From Nitrospirota bacterium (GTDB lineage Bacteria > Nitrospirota > Nitrospiria > Nitrospirales > Nitrospiraceae), in the NCBI GenBank assembly GCA_026387665.1, contig JAPLLG010000013.1:1-64000 (forward strand): 64,000 nucleotides of DNA. Direction: 5' to 3'. Positions 15,915-25,383 of the stretch are shown piece by piece (the first letter of the stretch is position 1; each line of letters opens with the position of its first letter). The notes beneath the pieces were generated by a model. That model ran no database searches. It worked only from the letters and a program-made list of their open reading frames with translations, and was not told the DNA's origin. The position numbers and the translations under genes were made by a program.

Positions 15915-17602
15915 GGCTGGCCTCCGCTCACAGGAGCCGCGTCTACGGGCTCAGGGCTCAGGACGAGAGACGCGCTCCCGGCACCTGGGGCCTCCAGCTT
16001 CACGGCCGGAGATTCCGCAACCAACGGCACGACGCGGGTGATCTTCGCGATCAAGGGGTCCACGCCGGATCGCACCACGTTATAGAGATGCATGGGGAAG
16101 AAAAAGAATCCGATGCTGACGGTGATCATGATCAGGAGCGGCAAACGATCCACCGCAGACACGGCGTCGTGCGCGTGACTGTACTTCTGGTCCATCGGTC
16201 CGTAGAAGAGCCCCCGCATCATCTTGAACAGATAGGCCAGAGTCAACACGATCCCGACCACGGCGACGATGACTTGGAAGGGATACTTCTCCCAACTGCC
16301 GACGATGATCATGACCTCGGCGATAAAGTTGATCGTGCCCGGCACGCCGATCGAGGCCATGCAGCCGATCACGAAGCAGCCGGAAATGAACGGCATGCGG
16401 TTCGCGAGCCCCCCGAGCGAGGGAATGTCGCGGGTATGGGTCTGGTCGTACACCCAGCCGGCCATCGCGAAGAGCATCCCCGTCGCCATGGCATGGGCGA
16501 ACATATACATCACCGCGCCGGTCAAACTGATGTAGTCCAGTGCCGCCATGCCGAGGAACACATAGCCCATGTGGCTCGAACTGGAATAGCCGATGACATA
16601 TTTCGTGTCTTTGGCGTAATAGGCCACGAAACCGCCATAGACGATGCTGAACATGCAGAGCACGGCCGCGATGGGCATGAGCTCCCTGGTCGTCTCCGGC
16701 AGGATTTCGAACGCCACGCGGATGATGGAGAAGTGGCCGAGCTTCATCAGCACGCCCGCGTGCAACATGCTCGTGGCGGCCGGAGCGGCGGCGTGGCCCA
16801 CGGGCGACCAGGAATGCAGCGGCCAGAGCGGAGCGATCGAGGCGAACCCGAAGAAGATCAGCAGCCAGATGATCTTGTCCAGCGTCGTGCCCAGAACCGG
16901 GATATGCATCAAATTGGCATGTTCGCGCAGAACCAGAATGTCGAAGGTGTTGAGCCCCGAATACTTATAGATCAATAAAATACCCATCAGGGCTGCGACG
17001 GCAAAGGCCGAGAGGAAGAGCACCAGCTTCATCGCGGCATATTCTTTACTGTTGGAACCGAAGTTGTAGATAAATCCGACCGAGTCCCGCAACTTCAACC
17101 CTTCCGGGTCCGTCATCTCGTTGTACTTCTTCGTATGGCTGCCCCACATGCCCAATAAGAGATACATGGGGATCACGGACATCTCGTAGAAGAAGTAGAG
17201 GAAGAACAGATCCAGCGACATGAAGACGCCGATCGTGGCGGCGGCGAGGATGAGCAACCAGATATAGAATTCTTTCGTCCGGTCTTTGACGTGCCAGGAG
17301 ACGAAAATGCCGGCGAACAATAAGATCCCCGAGGCCAGCACCAGCGGCGTGCCGATGCCGTCCACCCCGAGGTGGAGCGAAATCCCCAGCTGACGCGACC
17401 ATTCGAACTTCTGAACGAACTGGAAGCCGCCCTTCACATAATCGTAAGAGTAGAACAGATAGAGCGAGGATAGCAGACAGACGAAGGCCGATCCCGCCGC
17501 GATGCCCCGCACGAGCATCGGCTGCCGGTTGGAGACGAAGATCAGCGCGATGGCTCCCAGGAAGGGAGCGAAGAGAATATAGAGCAGTGCGTAATCACCC
17601 AT
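15911..17602 (-). CDS. nuoM: Complex I subunit NuoM, second copy (next to NuoN)
   Basis: A 563-residue antiporter-like subunit, longer than ordinary NuoM (about 500). The helix-5 Glu is present in FLYFFYEMSVIPMYLLLGMW. The broken-helix region reads PLHSWSPVGHAAAPAATSML, unlike the usual HTWLPDAHxEAPTxxS of NuoM, and is followed by LMKLGHFSIIRVAF with the pumping Lys. An extra loop around residues 155-185 (TKKYNEMTDPEGLKL) precedes helix 6. Two different NuoM genes in a row define the 2M type of complex I, thought to pump extra protons. The C-terminus is a long Pro/Ala-rich tail. Confidence 0.93.
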   Translation of the reverse strand: MGDYALLYILFAPFLGAIALIFVSNRQPMLVRGIAAGSAFVCLLSSLYLFYSYDYVKGGFQFVQKFEWSRQLGISLHLGVDGIGTPLVLASGILLFAGIFVSWHVKDRTKEFYIWLLILAAATIGVFMSLDLFFLYFFYEMSVIPMYLLLGMWGSHTKKYNEMTDPEGLKLRDSVGFIYNFGSNSKEYAAMKLVLFLSAFAVAALMGILLIYKYSGLNTFDILVLREHANLMHIPVLGTTLDKIIWLLIFFGFASIAPLWPLHSWSPVGHAAAPAATSMLHAGVLMKLGHFSIIRVAFEILPETTRELMPIAAVLCMFSIVYGGFVAYYAKDTKYVIGYSSSSHMGYVFLGMAALDYISLTGAVMYMFAHAMATGMLFAMAGWVYDQTHTRDIPSLGGLANRMPFISGCFVIGCMASIGVPGTINFIAEVMIIVGSWEKYPFQVIVAVVGIVLTLAYLFKMMRGLFYGPMDQKYSHAHDAVSAVDRLPLLIMITVSIGFFFFPMHLYNVVRSGVDPLIAKITRVVPLVAESPAVKLEAPGAGSASLVLSPEPVDAAPVSGGQP

Positions 17603-17606
17603 ACGA

Positions 17607-19166
17607 TCAATCCACCCTTATCTGCGGCTTGGACTCGAGTGACGGCATGGCGCCCCGGTCCACTCGATCGACTAACGCCTGCACCGACCCGTTCATCATT
17701 CTCAAAAAGGGAGCGGGATAGAGTCCAATCCAAAGAATCATGACCGACAGGGCCGAGGCAATGATCATTTCGCGTGGATGCAGGTCGCGAAGGGAATCCT
17801 TCACCGCCTTCCCGACCGGTCCCAGCATCGCCCGCTCGTAGTACCAGAGAAAATAGGCCGCGCCAAAGATCACGCCGGTGACCGCGATCCCGCCGTACAG
17901 CCAATTGGCCTTGAAGGTGCCCAGGAGGATCAGGAATTCTCCGACGAAGCCATTGGTGCCAGGCAGACCGATCGAGGCCAGTCCGATCAATAAGAAAAAG
18001 CTGGCGAGCAAAGGAGTCTGTTTGGCCATGCCACCGAAGGCACTCAGTTCGGTGCTCTGCTGCCGCGAATAGAGAAAGCCCGCGATAAAGAACAGGCCTG
18101 CCGTGCTGAACCCCAAGTTGATCATGGTGAGCAGGCTGCCCTGGAGCCCCTGATAGTTCAGAGCGAACAGGCCGATCACGACGAACCCGAGGTGGCTGAT
18201 GCTACTGAAAGCCAGGAGCCGGCGGAAATCCGACTGGATCAGCGCCATGATGGCCCCGTACAGAATAGCCAACAAGCCCAGGACCATGATGACTGTGACC
18301 ACGGTCTGACTCTTCGAAGCATCCGGCAGCAAGGGAATGCTGAAGCGGATGAAGCCGAACGTCCCGAGCTTCAGCCCTGCCAGCACCACCGCCATGCCGA
18401 TCGGTCCTTCCAGGAGGGCGTCCGGGAGCCAGGTATGGAACGGAAACAGCGGGGCCTTGAACGCAAAGCCGAGGAACAGGAGCCAGAAAATGAGGATCTG
18501 CTGGCTGAGCGGAATCGGCACGGCAAGCAGTTCCAACAGATCGAACGAATAGGTCGGATCCATATGGTGCAGCGTCGCCCACTGGTGGTAATTGAGGTCC
18601 AGGAGGGCAATGCCGACCAGCATGAAGACGCTGCCGAGCAGGGTATAGAGCACATATTTCAACGCCGCGTAATGCCGCTCCGCCCCTCCGCCCCAGAGCT
18701 TGATCAGGAAGTAACTGGGAATGAGCATCAACTCCCAGAAGACGAAGAAGAGGATCAAATCGATGGAGAGGAAGACCCCCATCGTCGTCGTTTCGAGCGC
18801 GAGCAGAGCCATCATATAGAGCTTCACTTGATGGCGGACTGTGTCCCAGGAATAGATGACGATCAGGACCGTGAGGAAGGCCGTCAGCCCGACGAACAGT
18901 ACACTGATCCCGTCGACCGCAAGGTGATAGCTCACCCCGAGGGCGGGAATCCACGGCACATGTTCCGTAAACTGCATCGCGGCGGAATCAGGAAGAAACC
19001 GGAGCAGCACGAACACAGAGAGAGCCAACTCCACCAGCGCGATCGTCAAGGCAGAGGTCCGCACCATGTCCTCGTCCTCGACCAGCCACAGGACCACGGC
19101 CCCGACGAGGGGGAGGAAGAGGATGCAGGTCAGAATGGGAAATGTTGAGGCCAGTTCTTCTAACAT
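17607..19166 (-). CDS. nuoM: Complex I subunit NuoM, first copy (next to NuoL)
   Basis: A 519-residue NuoM with about 14 transmembrane helices. Motifs include FFVFWELMLIPSYFLIKLWG (helix-5 Glu), PFHTWLPDALLEGPIGMAV with the following GLKLGTFGFIRFS (Lys), and LLAFSSISHLGFV. It is closer to canonical NuoM than its neighbour at 15911. The two share only family-level similarity, so the duplication is old or the second copy came from another antiporter-like lineage. Ten bases separate it from nuoL. Confidence 0.95.
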   Translation of the reverse strand: MLEELASTFPILTCILFLPLVGAVVLWLVEDEDMVRTSALTIALVELALSVFVLLRFLPDSAAMQFTEHVPWIPALGVSYHLAVDGISVLFVGLTAFLTVLIVIYSWDTVRHQVKLYMMALLALETTTMGVFLSIDLILFFVFWELMLIPSYFLIKLWGGGAERHYAALKYVLYTLLGSVFMLVGIALLDLNYHQWATLHHMDPTYSFDLLELLAVPIPLSQQILIFWLLFLGFAFKAPLFPFHTWLPDALLEGPIGMAVVLAGLKLGTFGFIRFSIPLLPDASKSQTVVTVIMVLGLLAILYGAIMALIQSDFRRLLAFSSISHLGFVVIGLFALNYQGLQGSLLTMINLGFSTAGLFFIAGFLYSRQQSTELSAFGGMAKQTPLLASFFLLIGLASIGLPGTNGFVGEFLILLGTFKANWLYGGIAVTGVIFGAAYFLWYYERAMLGPVGKAVKDSLRDLHPREMIIASALSVMILWIGLYPAPFLRMMNGSVQALVDRVDRGAMPSLESKPQIRVD

Positions 19167-19175
19167 ACAGTGTGC

Positions 19176-21140
19176 TTATAGTTGCATGATGAGCTGAATA
19201 ATCACCGCCAACAGGAACAGGCCCGCCACCAGGATCGCGGCATAATGATGCACCATGCCGCTTTGCAGCTGCCGCCACTGTCTGGCGATGAGATGGTTGC
19301 CGTATCCGATCACGTTGAGGCCGCTGTAGACCACATACTTCTCCATCCAGGTCGAGCCGGCCGCGCCCAATTCTGCCATCTGGGCCACTCCACGGACGAG
19401 GCCATCGATCACGGTGCGGTCGAACCAATCGAGCAGCTCCCCCAACTTTTTGGTCGGCTCCACAAAGAGCCGATCATAGAGCTCATCGACGTAGTACTTG
19501 TCGAGCAGCGTCTGATAGGCCGCCTGAAACTTGGCCGCCAGCCGGTCCGGCGCCGAGAGGTTCACACTGTAGAAATAATGCGCGACGCCCCAGCCGAGCA
19601 ACGCGATCCCTGTGGCCACCATCATGAGCGTCAGCACCAGGCCGGTGCTCGCGGTATGTTCGGCTCCCGCTCCCGCAACCGGCGCCAGGAATCCATGGAG
19701 CCAGCCATGCTCGGGAGGAAAGCCCAGAAGCCCGCCGAAAATGGACAGCACGCCCAACGCCATCAAGGGGCCGACCATCACCATCGGCGATTCATGGACA
19801 TGTTCCGCCGTATGGTGATCCATGCGGGACGTGCCGTAAAACGTCAGATAGGTCAGGCGGAACATATAGAAGGACGTCAGCAATGCGCCGATGGCGGCCA
19901 TGCCATACAAGAGATAATGCTCATGCGTGAAGGCATGGGCCAGAATTTCATCTTTGCTCCAGAACCCCGCCAAGGGAGGAATGCCTGCGATGGCGATGGT
20001 GCCGATCAGGAACAGACGATAGGTCCAGGGGATCTTCGAGCTGAGGCCGCCCATCTTTCTGATGTCCTGCTCGCCCGAGAGCGCGTGGATCACCGATCCG
20101 GCCGAGAGGAACAAAAGAGCCTTGAAGAAGGCATGGGTCATGAGGTGGAACACGGCGGCCGTATAGGCCCCGATCCCGCACCCCAGGAACATATAGCCGA
20201 GCTGGCTCACCGTCGAATAGGCCAGGACGCGTTTGATATCCGTTTGCACCAGGCCGATGGTCGCGGCAAAGAGGGCCGTGAGACCGCCGATGACGCCGAC
20301 GATCGTCATGGCCGTGGGCGACAGATCGAAGATGGCATGGTTCCGCACGATCATGTAGACCCCGGCCGTCACCATCGTCGCAGCATGGATGAGGGCGCTG
20401 ACAGGGGTCGGGCCCTCCATCGCATCGGGGAGCCAGGTATAGAGGGGCAGCTGCGCGGACTTGCCGACTGCGCCGACAAGGAGACAGAGCGCGATCGCCG
20501 TCGCCATGTCCGGAGAAAGCTGCCCGACCTGGGCGAAGACCTTCGTATAGTCGAGCGTCTTGAAATTGATGAAGATCAGGAAGATGGCCAATAGAAAGCC
20601 CGCATCGCCGATGCGGTTCACGACGAAGGCTTTCGAGGCGGCCTTTGCGGCTGAGACCTTGTCGTAATAGTAGCCGATCAGGAGATAGGAGCAGAGCCCG
20701 ACCCCTTCCCACCCGATGAAGAGGACGAGATAGTTGTTCCCCATGACGAGGAGCAGCATGGAGACCATGAAGAGGTTCATGTAGGTGAAGAAGCGGGTGA
20801 ACCCCGCTTCTCCATGCATGTAGCCGACGGAGTAGATATGGATCAGGAAACCGACGCCCGTCACCACCAGCAACATGATGCAGGTGAGCGGATCGACGAG
20901 GTAGGCCAGATTGATCGTCAGATCGCCGCCGAAAATCCATTGATAGGCGACGACTTCATGCGCGGTGCCGGTCTGGACGACGTCGACAAAGACGCCGAGC
21001 GTGCAGAGAAAGGACAGGCCCACCGATCCCCAGGCCAGGCGATGGGCGATCTCATGGGAATAGCGCTTGCCCGCGAGCCCGTTCAGGAGCACGGCCAGCA
21101 AAGGGAACACCGGAATCAGCTTGATCAATAAATCTGTCAC
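19176..21140 (-). CDS. nuoL: Complex I distal pump subunit NuoL
   Basis: At 654 residues it is longer than E. coli NuoL (613). Core motifs: LFIGWEGVGLCSYLLIGYYY, QLPLYTWLPDAMEGPTPVSA, LIHAATMVTAGVYMI and VLAYSTVSQLGYMFLG. The C-terminal part contains the amphipathic lateral helix region (AKFQAAYQTLLDKYYVDELY) that runs along the membrane arm. The longer C-terminal half fits a membrane arm extended by an additional NuoM, as proposed for 2M complexes; that is inference. It begins two bases after nuoK. Confidence 0.95.
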   Translation of the reverse strand: MTDLLIKLIPVFPLLAVLLNGLAGKRYSHEIAHRLAWGSVGLSFLCTLGVFVDVVQTGTAHEVVAYQWIFGGDLTINLAYLVDPLTCIMLLVVTGVGFLIHIYSVGYMHGEAGFTRFFTYMNLFMVSMLLLVMGNNYLVLFIGWEGVGLCSYLLIGYYYDKVSAAKAASKAFVVNRIGDAGFLLAIFLIFINFKTLDYTKVFAQVGQLSPDMATAIALCLLVGAVGKSAQLPLYTWLPDAMEGPTPVSALIHAATMVTAGVYMIVRNHAIFDLSPTAMTIVGVIGGLTALFAATIGLVQTDIKRVLAYSTVSQLGYMFLGCGIGAYTAAVFHLMTHAFFKALLFLSAGSVIHALSGEQDIRKMGGLSSKIPWTYRLFLIGTIAIAGIPPLAGFWSKDEILAHAFTHEHYLLYGMAAIGALLTSFYMFRLTYLTFYGTSRMDHHTAEHVHESPMVMVGPLMALGVLSIFGGLLGFPPEHGWLHGFLAPVAGAGAEHTASTGLVLTLMMVATGIALLGWGVAHYFYSVNLSAPDRLAAKFQAAYQTLLDKYYVDELYDRLFVEPTKKLGELLDWFDRTVIDGLVRGVAQMAELGAAGSTWMEKYVVYSGLNVIGYGNHLIARQWRQLQSGMVHHYAAILVAGLFLLAVIIQLIMQL

Positions 21141-21141
21141 G

Positions 21142-21444
21142 TTACCACTTCAAAAGATTCATCTCGTCCACGTTCGTGGAAATCTTTCCACGGAACACGA
21201 CGATGATAATGGCCAGCCCGATCGCCGCTTCCCCTGCTGCAATGGCAATGATAAAGAGGGCCACCAGTTGGCCTGCCATCGATTCCAGGTAGTAGGAAAA
21301 GGCGACGAGGTTGATATTGGCCGCGTTCAACATGATCTCGACGGACATCAACACGATGATGAAATTCCGCCGGATCAACACGCCGAGCAGGCCGGTGAGA
21401 AAGAGGACGGCGCTGACGGCGACATATGCGCTTAAAGGAACCAT
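21142..21444 (-). CDS. nuoK: Complex I subunit NuoK
   Basis: A 100-residue subunit with three transmembrane helices. The two conserved membrane Glu residues used in proton transfer are visible in [12 protein letters not shown] and [12 protein letters not shown]. Length and motifs are canonical. It lies between nuoJ (30-base gap) and nuoL. Confidence 0.93.
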   Translation of the reverse strand: MVPLSAYVAVSAVLFLTGLLGVLIRRNFIIVLMSVEIMLNAANINLVAFSYYLESMAGQLVALFIIAIAAGEAAIGLAIIIVVFRGKISTNVDEMNLLKW

Positions 21445-21474
21445 AGGCCTCGTGGACTGAACAGGGTGAACCCC

Positions 21475-21999
21475 TTACCTATCACGTTTGTCGACGATCG
21501 GCTTCGGCGTTTTCGCCAGCACGATCGCTCCGATGATGGCGCCCAACAGGAACACCCCGACAATTTCAAACTGCAACAGATAATCGCTGAACATCTTGAT
21601 GCCGACTGCGTAGGTATCGCCGTCCTGGAGGACCGCCACCGTGGGGGCATCGCCCTTCGCACCCTTGAAAGGTGAGCGCATCAGCAGAAACAGGACATAG
21701 GCCGATCCGATGGCAGCAGGCGCCAGGAAATACCGGTAGGAGGAATGGAAATACCGGTCGTCGGTTTTCAGATTCAAGAGCATCAGCACGAAGAGGTAGA
21801 GGACAAGGATCGCGCCGGCATAGACAATGACCTGCACGGCCCAGAGGAACTCGGCGTTGAGGAGGATGAAGAGTCCGGAGACATGGAGCAACAGGGCCAG
21901 GAGCGCCAGACCACAATGGACCGGGTGCTTGAGCGCAACCGTCATCACGCCTGCCACGATGCTGGCCAATGCGAAATAAGTAAAAAAGACCACAACCAT
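21475..21999 (-). CDS. nuoJ: Complex I subunit NuoJ
   Basis: A 174-residue membrane subunit with five predicted helices. The conserved VQVIVYAGAILVLYLFVLML segment contains the pi-bulge helix important for coupling. Typical of bacterial NuoJ in length and order (I-J-K). The C-terminus IVDKRDR is basic and cytoplasmic. Confidence 0.92.
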   Translation of the reverse strand: MVVVFFTYFALASIVAGVMTVALKHPVHCGLALLALLLHVSGLFILLNAEFLWAVQVIVYAGAILVLYLFVLMLLNLKTDDRYFHSSYRYFLAPAAIGSAYVLFLLMRSPFKGAKGDAPTVAVLQDGDTYAVGIKMFSDYLLQFEIVGVFLLGAIIGAIVLAKTPKPIVDKRDR

Positions 22000-22007
22000 G
22001 AATCGAC

Positions 22008-22595
22008 TCAGCCCAAATGCTTCGGTGGTGGTTGAGTCGGCTTCAGCACCGATTGCGGGAAGTAATACCGATACTCCCGGCTTTCCTCAACGTTCTTTTC
22101 CTGATTATGCGCGTACAAGTATTTTTTTGCATCGTCGAGATGGCGCTCGCCGATGTCGTATAGCCGCTTCTTGTCGAACAGCAGGGTGCGTTTGTCGTGC
22201 GTCGAAAACTCATACATCTTCGTCATGGCCAGGGCGTTGACGGGACAGGCCTCGACGCAATAGCCGCAAAACACACATTTCGTAATGTCGATATAGAACT
22301 CGCTGGCGAACCGCTGCAGCGGGCGCTTCACATCTTCCGCGCTGACAACCTTGATGCAGCGGGAGGGGCAGGCGGCTTCGCAGAGGTCGCAGCCGACACA
22401 GCGCTCCTGATGATCGTCGTAGCGCAACAGGGCCAGCGCCCCCCGGTGCGTATCGGGGAGGACCCGCTGCTCCCGCGGATACTGGAAGGTGATGGGCTTG
22501 TGGAACATATGCTTGAACGTGACCTTCATCGCGTCCCAGATCTCGTAGAACAGGGCGGCCTGGAGAATTTTTTTGATCAGTACGGTGATACGCAT
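22008..22595 (-). CDS. nuoI: Complex I subunit NuoI (two 4Fe-4S clusters)
   Basis: A 195-residue peripheral-arm subunit carrying clusters N6a and N6b. Both ferredoxin motifs are intact: CVGCDLCEAACP and CVFCGYCVEACP. It passes electrons toward NuoB. In the canonical operon nuoH stands between nuoG and nuoI; here only 19 bases separate nuoG from nuoI, so nuoH is missing from this place. Confidence 0.95.
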   Translation of the reverse strand: MRITVLIKKILQAALFYEIWDAMKVTFKHMFHKPITFQYPREQRVLPDTHRGALALLRYDDHQERCVGCDLCEAACPSRCIKVVSAEDVKRPLQRFASEFYIDITKCVFCGYCVEACPVNALAMTKMYEFSTHDKRTLLFDKKRLYDIGERHLDDAKKYLYAHNQEKNVEESREYRYYFPQSVLKPTQPPPKHLG

Positions 22596-22614
22596 GTGCG
22601 CTTCCTGTTTCCCC

Positions 22615-25308
22615 TTACGCCTTGTCGATCGTCACGCGGGTCTGCTTGAACGAGGGCACGCCGGTCGTCGGATCGATCTGGACCGCCATCAGGTCTTTCA
22701 CCGGAGGCTCATTGAAATGCTCCGGGAAGAAACAGGTCTGCGGCGTGACGAACTGATCGGCCTGGACCGCCAATTGGAGCGAACCGCTATCCGACGTGAG
22801 GCGCACCCTCGCCCCCTCACTCACTCCGAGCCGCTTCATATCTTGCGGATTCATCTTGAGCCGGCCGGTATTGGGCGCGATCTTGATGAGACCGGGCGCT
22901 GCCGTGGACATCTTGCCTGAGTGATAGAGGACCTGCCCCATCAGCAGCGTGAAGGGTCGCTGGTCCTTAGGGGCTGGAGCAGAAGCCTGATAGCGCGCCG
23001 AGACTTCGGAGGCATAGCCGCTGGACAGATAACGGTCCACCGTCGGCACGACCTTGCGGGGCTGCCCAAGGTTGTAGTACCCGGGGAGCAATTTCATGAT
23101 TTCGGCTTGAATATCGTTCGAGGATTCATAGGCCCACTCACAACCCAGCGCGTTGGCCAGCGCCGTCATGATATGCCAATCCGGCAAACTTTCCCCGATC
23201 GGATCCATGGCCTCACGGACACGCAGGACGCGACCTTCCAGATTGGTGAAGGTGCCGTCCTTTTCCGCCGAGGTGCAAGCAGGCAGCACCGCATGGGCCA
23301 TCCGAGCCGTGTCGGTCAGAAAGGGATCCTGGACGACGAGCAACTCCAACCGATCCAGCGCAGCACGAACCCCCATCGACGCGGGCAAGGTTGCCAGGGG
23401 ATTTTCGCCGACCACATAGAGGGCGCGAATCTCGCCGCTCTTGCAGCGATTGAGAATCTCGACAAGGTTCGCGCCGGAGCTGGCTGCCGGGAGCGGCATA
23501 TTCCAGGCCTTGCCGAAACGGTCACGCGCGGCTTGATCGTTGAATGAGGCTTGCCCGGGAAGGAATTCCGGCGCGACGCCCATGTCCACGGCGCCCTGCT
23601 CGTTCGGCTCTTCCGTCACGGTATTCACCCCGCAACCTGGCTGGCCCAGCTTGCCGGTGATCCAGGCGAGGTCGATCAGCTTCAACACGTTCTGACAGCC
23701 ATTGGCTTGGCGGACGATGCCCTCGGCGCAGAGGATGATGGAGCGGGGCGCTTCGGCGAAGATCGCCACGGTGCTCCTCAAGGAATCGACCGACATGCCG
23801 GTCTGCGCCTCGATCCGCTCCAATGAAATATGAGCCACGGCGGCCTTCAGGGCCTCGAAGGCCCGCGGGTACTTTTTGACGCTTGCCTCGTCGATCAAGT
23901 CCAATTCCAACGCGGCCTTGATGAGTCCATCGATCACGAGCCCTTCCGTTCCCGGATTGATCAGGACGGGATGGGACGCGAGCCGGGCCATGTTCGTCAC
24001 GGTGGAGTCGATCACGACCACTTGCGCCTGATACACGCGCAGCGCTTCCTTGATCCGCACGGCCGTAAGGGGATTCGTCTCCGTAATATTGGAGCCGATC
24101 ACGATGATCGCCTGGGCCTTCGTCAGGTCTTCCCAGTCGTTCGGGCTCCGCCCGATCCCCAAGGCCTGCCGGGAGGCATGCACGAAATTGAGATGGCCGT
24201 AGCGCGCGCTGCTGTCGAGATGGTTGGTCTTGAATCCGGTGCGCATGAGCTTCTGGAACAGATACAGCTCTTCGTTGGTGCAGCGGGCGGTAATCAAGCC
24301 GGCAATCGCGCCCGGTCCATGCTTGCGCTGGATCTCGGCGAATCGCTCAGACACAAAGTGCATGGCTTCGAGCCAGGGAGTCGGCACGAGCTGATTGCCC
24401 TTGCGGAGAAGCGGCTGCTTCAGCCGGGCCTGGCTATCGATGTACTCGAACCCGAAGCGCCCGCGCACGCACAGCCCTCCATGGCCCTTGGCCGTGTCGG
24501 CCCGGTCGCCCCATTTATTCTTCCAGGAGAGAGGCGAGGTCACGCGGACGACTTCGGCGTCCTTGGTCTCAAGATGCATCTGGCAGCCGTCCCCGCAGTA
24601 GTTGCAGGTCGTGGTGGTCTTTTTCATCTGCCAGGGCTTGTACAGATACTTGGAGAACTTGTTCGTGATGGCGCCGACCGGGCAAACCGCGAGGCAATCG
24701 CCGCAGAATTCGCAGGACAACGCCACGTCGCCCTTCGGCACGACTTGATTGAATCCGCCCTTCTTCATGAACTGGAGCACGTCGATCATCAGCACGTCCT
24801 TACAGACGTTGATGCATTCCGCGCAGGCGATGCAGCGGTTCATGTTGAAGTCGAGCACCGGGCTGCGGGTATCTTCCGGAATGAATTTTTGTTTCGCGTT
24901 GGGCAGGTTTGTGACCCCGTGCTGGAACGCCATGTCTTGCAGTTCACAATGGCCGTCAGCGTCGCAGACCGGGCAATCGAGCGGATGGACCGAGAGATGC
25001 TTCTCCACCGCTTTCTTCCTGGCCAGGAAGAGGTCCTCGCCCTCGGTTCTGATGATCATGCCAGCTGCCGCCTTGGCGGTGCAGGAACGAACCGGCGCTT
25101 TCTTGCCTTCCTGCATGACCAGACACATGCCGCAGGAACCGAAGGGATCGAACGTATAGTGGTAGCACATGGCCGGAATGATCTTGCCCGTGCTGGAGAT
25201 CACGTCGTACAGCGACACGCCGTCCTTGGCGGTCACGGTTTTTCCATCAATCGACAGTTCGATCGTGGTGGCTTCCACGTCAGGATTGGTTGCTGGCTTT
25301 AAACCCAT
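22615..25308 (-). CDS. nuoG: Complex I subunit NuoG, with full iron-sulfur set including N7
   Basis: An 897-residue subunit. The N-terminal part has a 2Fe-2S domain (CYHYTFDPFGSCGMC with a later Cys in RSCTAK). The N5 site has His then CPVCDADGHC. A double 4Fe-4S domain follows (CIACAECINVC, CEFCGDCLAVCP). The molybdopterin-oxidoreductase-like domain opens with CNYCGDGC and a further Cys in GGLCVRG, which is the N7 cluster site. The domain runs to the C-terminus with a final MoCo-binding-like fold, as in formate dehydrogenases, but no cofactor use is implied. nuoE and nuoF, which normally precede it, are absent. Confidence 0.95.
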   Translation of the reverse strand: MGLKPATNPDVEATTIELSIDGKTVTAKDGVSLYDVISSTGKIIPAMCYHYTFDPFGSCGMCLVMQEGKKAPVRSCTAKAAAGMIIRTEGEDLFLARKKAVEKHLSVHPLDCPVCDADGHCELQDMAFQHGVTNLPNAKQKFIPEDTRSPVLDFNMNRCIACAECINVCKDVLMIDVLQFMKKGGFNQVVPKGDVALSCEFCGDCLAVCPVGAITNKFSKYLYKPWQMKKTTTTCNYCGDGCQMHLETKDAEVVRVTSPLSWKNKWGDRADTAKGHGGLCVRGRFGFEYIDSQARLKQPLLRKGNQLVPTPWLEAMHFVSERFAEIQRKHGPGAIAGLITARCTNEELYLFQKLMRTGFKTNHLDSSARYGHLNFVHASRQALGIGRSPNDWEDLTKAQAIIVIGSNITETNPLTAVRIKEALRVYQAQVVVIDSTVTNMARLASHPVLINPGTEGLVIDGLIKAALELDLIDEASVKKYPRAFEALKAAVAHISLERIEAQTGMSVDSLRSTVAIFAEAPRSIILCAEGIVRQANGCQNVLKLIDLAWITGKLGQPGCGVNTVTEEPNEQGAVDMGVAPEFLPGQASFNDQAARDRFGKAWNMPLPAASSGANLVEILNRCKSGEIRALYVVGENPLATLPASMGVRAALDRLELLVVQDPFLTDTARMAHAVLPACTSAEKDGTFTNLEGRVLRVREAMDPIGESLPDWHIMTALANALGCEWAYESSNDIQAEIMKLLPGYYNLGQPRKVVPTVDRYLSSGYASEVSARYQASAPAPKDQRPFTLLMGQVLYHSGKMSTAAPGLIKIAPNTGRLKMNPQDMKRLGVSEGARVRLTSDSGSLQLAVQADQFVTPQTCFFPEHFNEPPVKDLMAVQIDPTTGVPSFKQTRVTIDKA

Positions 25309-25318
25309 GTTCTCTTCC

Positions 25319-25383
25319 CCGTGAAACGCAAAACGAAATCGTCGCTCTACCGTTTACTGTTCACTTCTCACGTTTCACGTCTA
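25319..25383. repeat. Short intergenic repeat between nuoD and nuoG
   Basis: The 72-base gap holds GTGAAACGC (25321-25329) and, further on, CTCACGTTTCACGTCTACC, which runs into the nuoD stop codon (TAG as CTA at 25381-25383). Similar TCACGTTTCAC/TCTACC strings occur at 40751-40777 and 58629-58663, and shorter ones near 37325 and 63311. It fills the spot where nuoE and nuoF would lie. Confidence 0.5.

Noticed and set aside
19182-20594. 470-codon plus-strand frame opposite nuoL
   Set aside because: It is antisense to a highly conserved gene, rich in His/Arg/Gln/Asp as expected from GC-rich antisense frames, and has no ribosome binding site.
23830-25302. 490-codon plus-strand frame opposite nuoG
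   Set aside because: Antisense shadow of nuoG; no family features.
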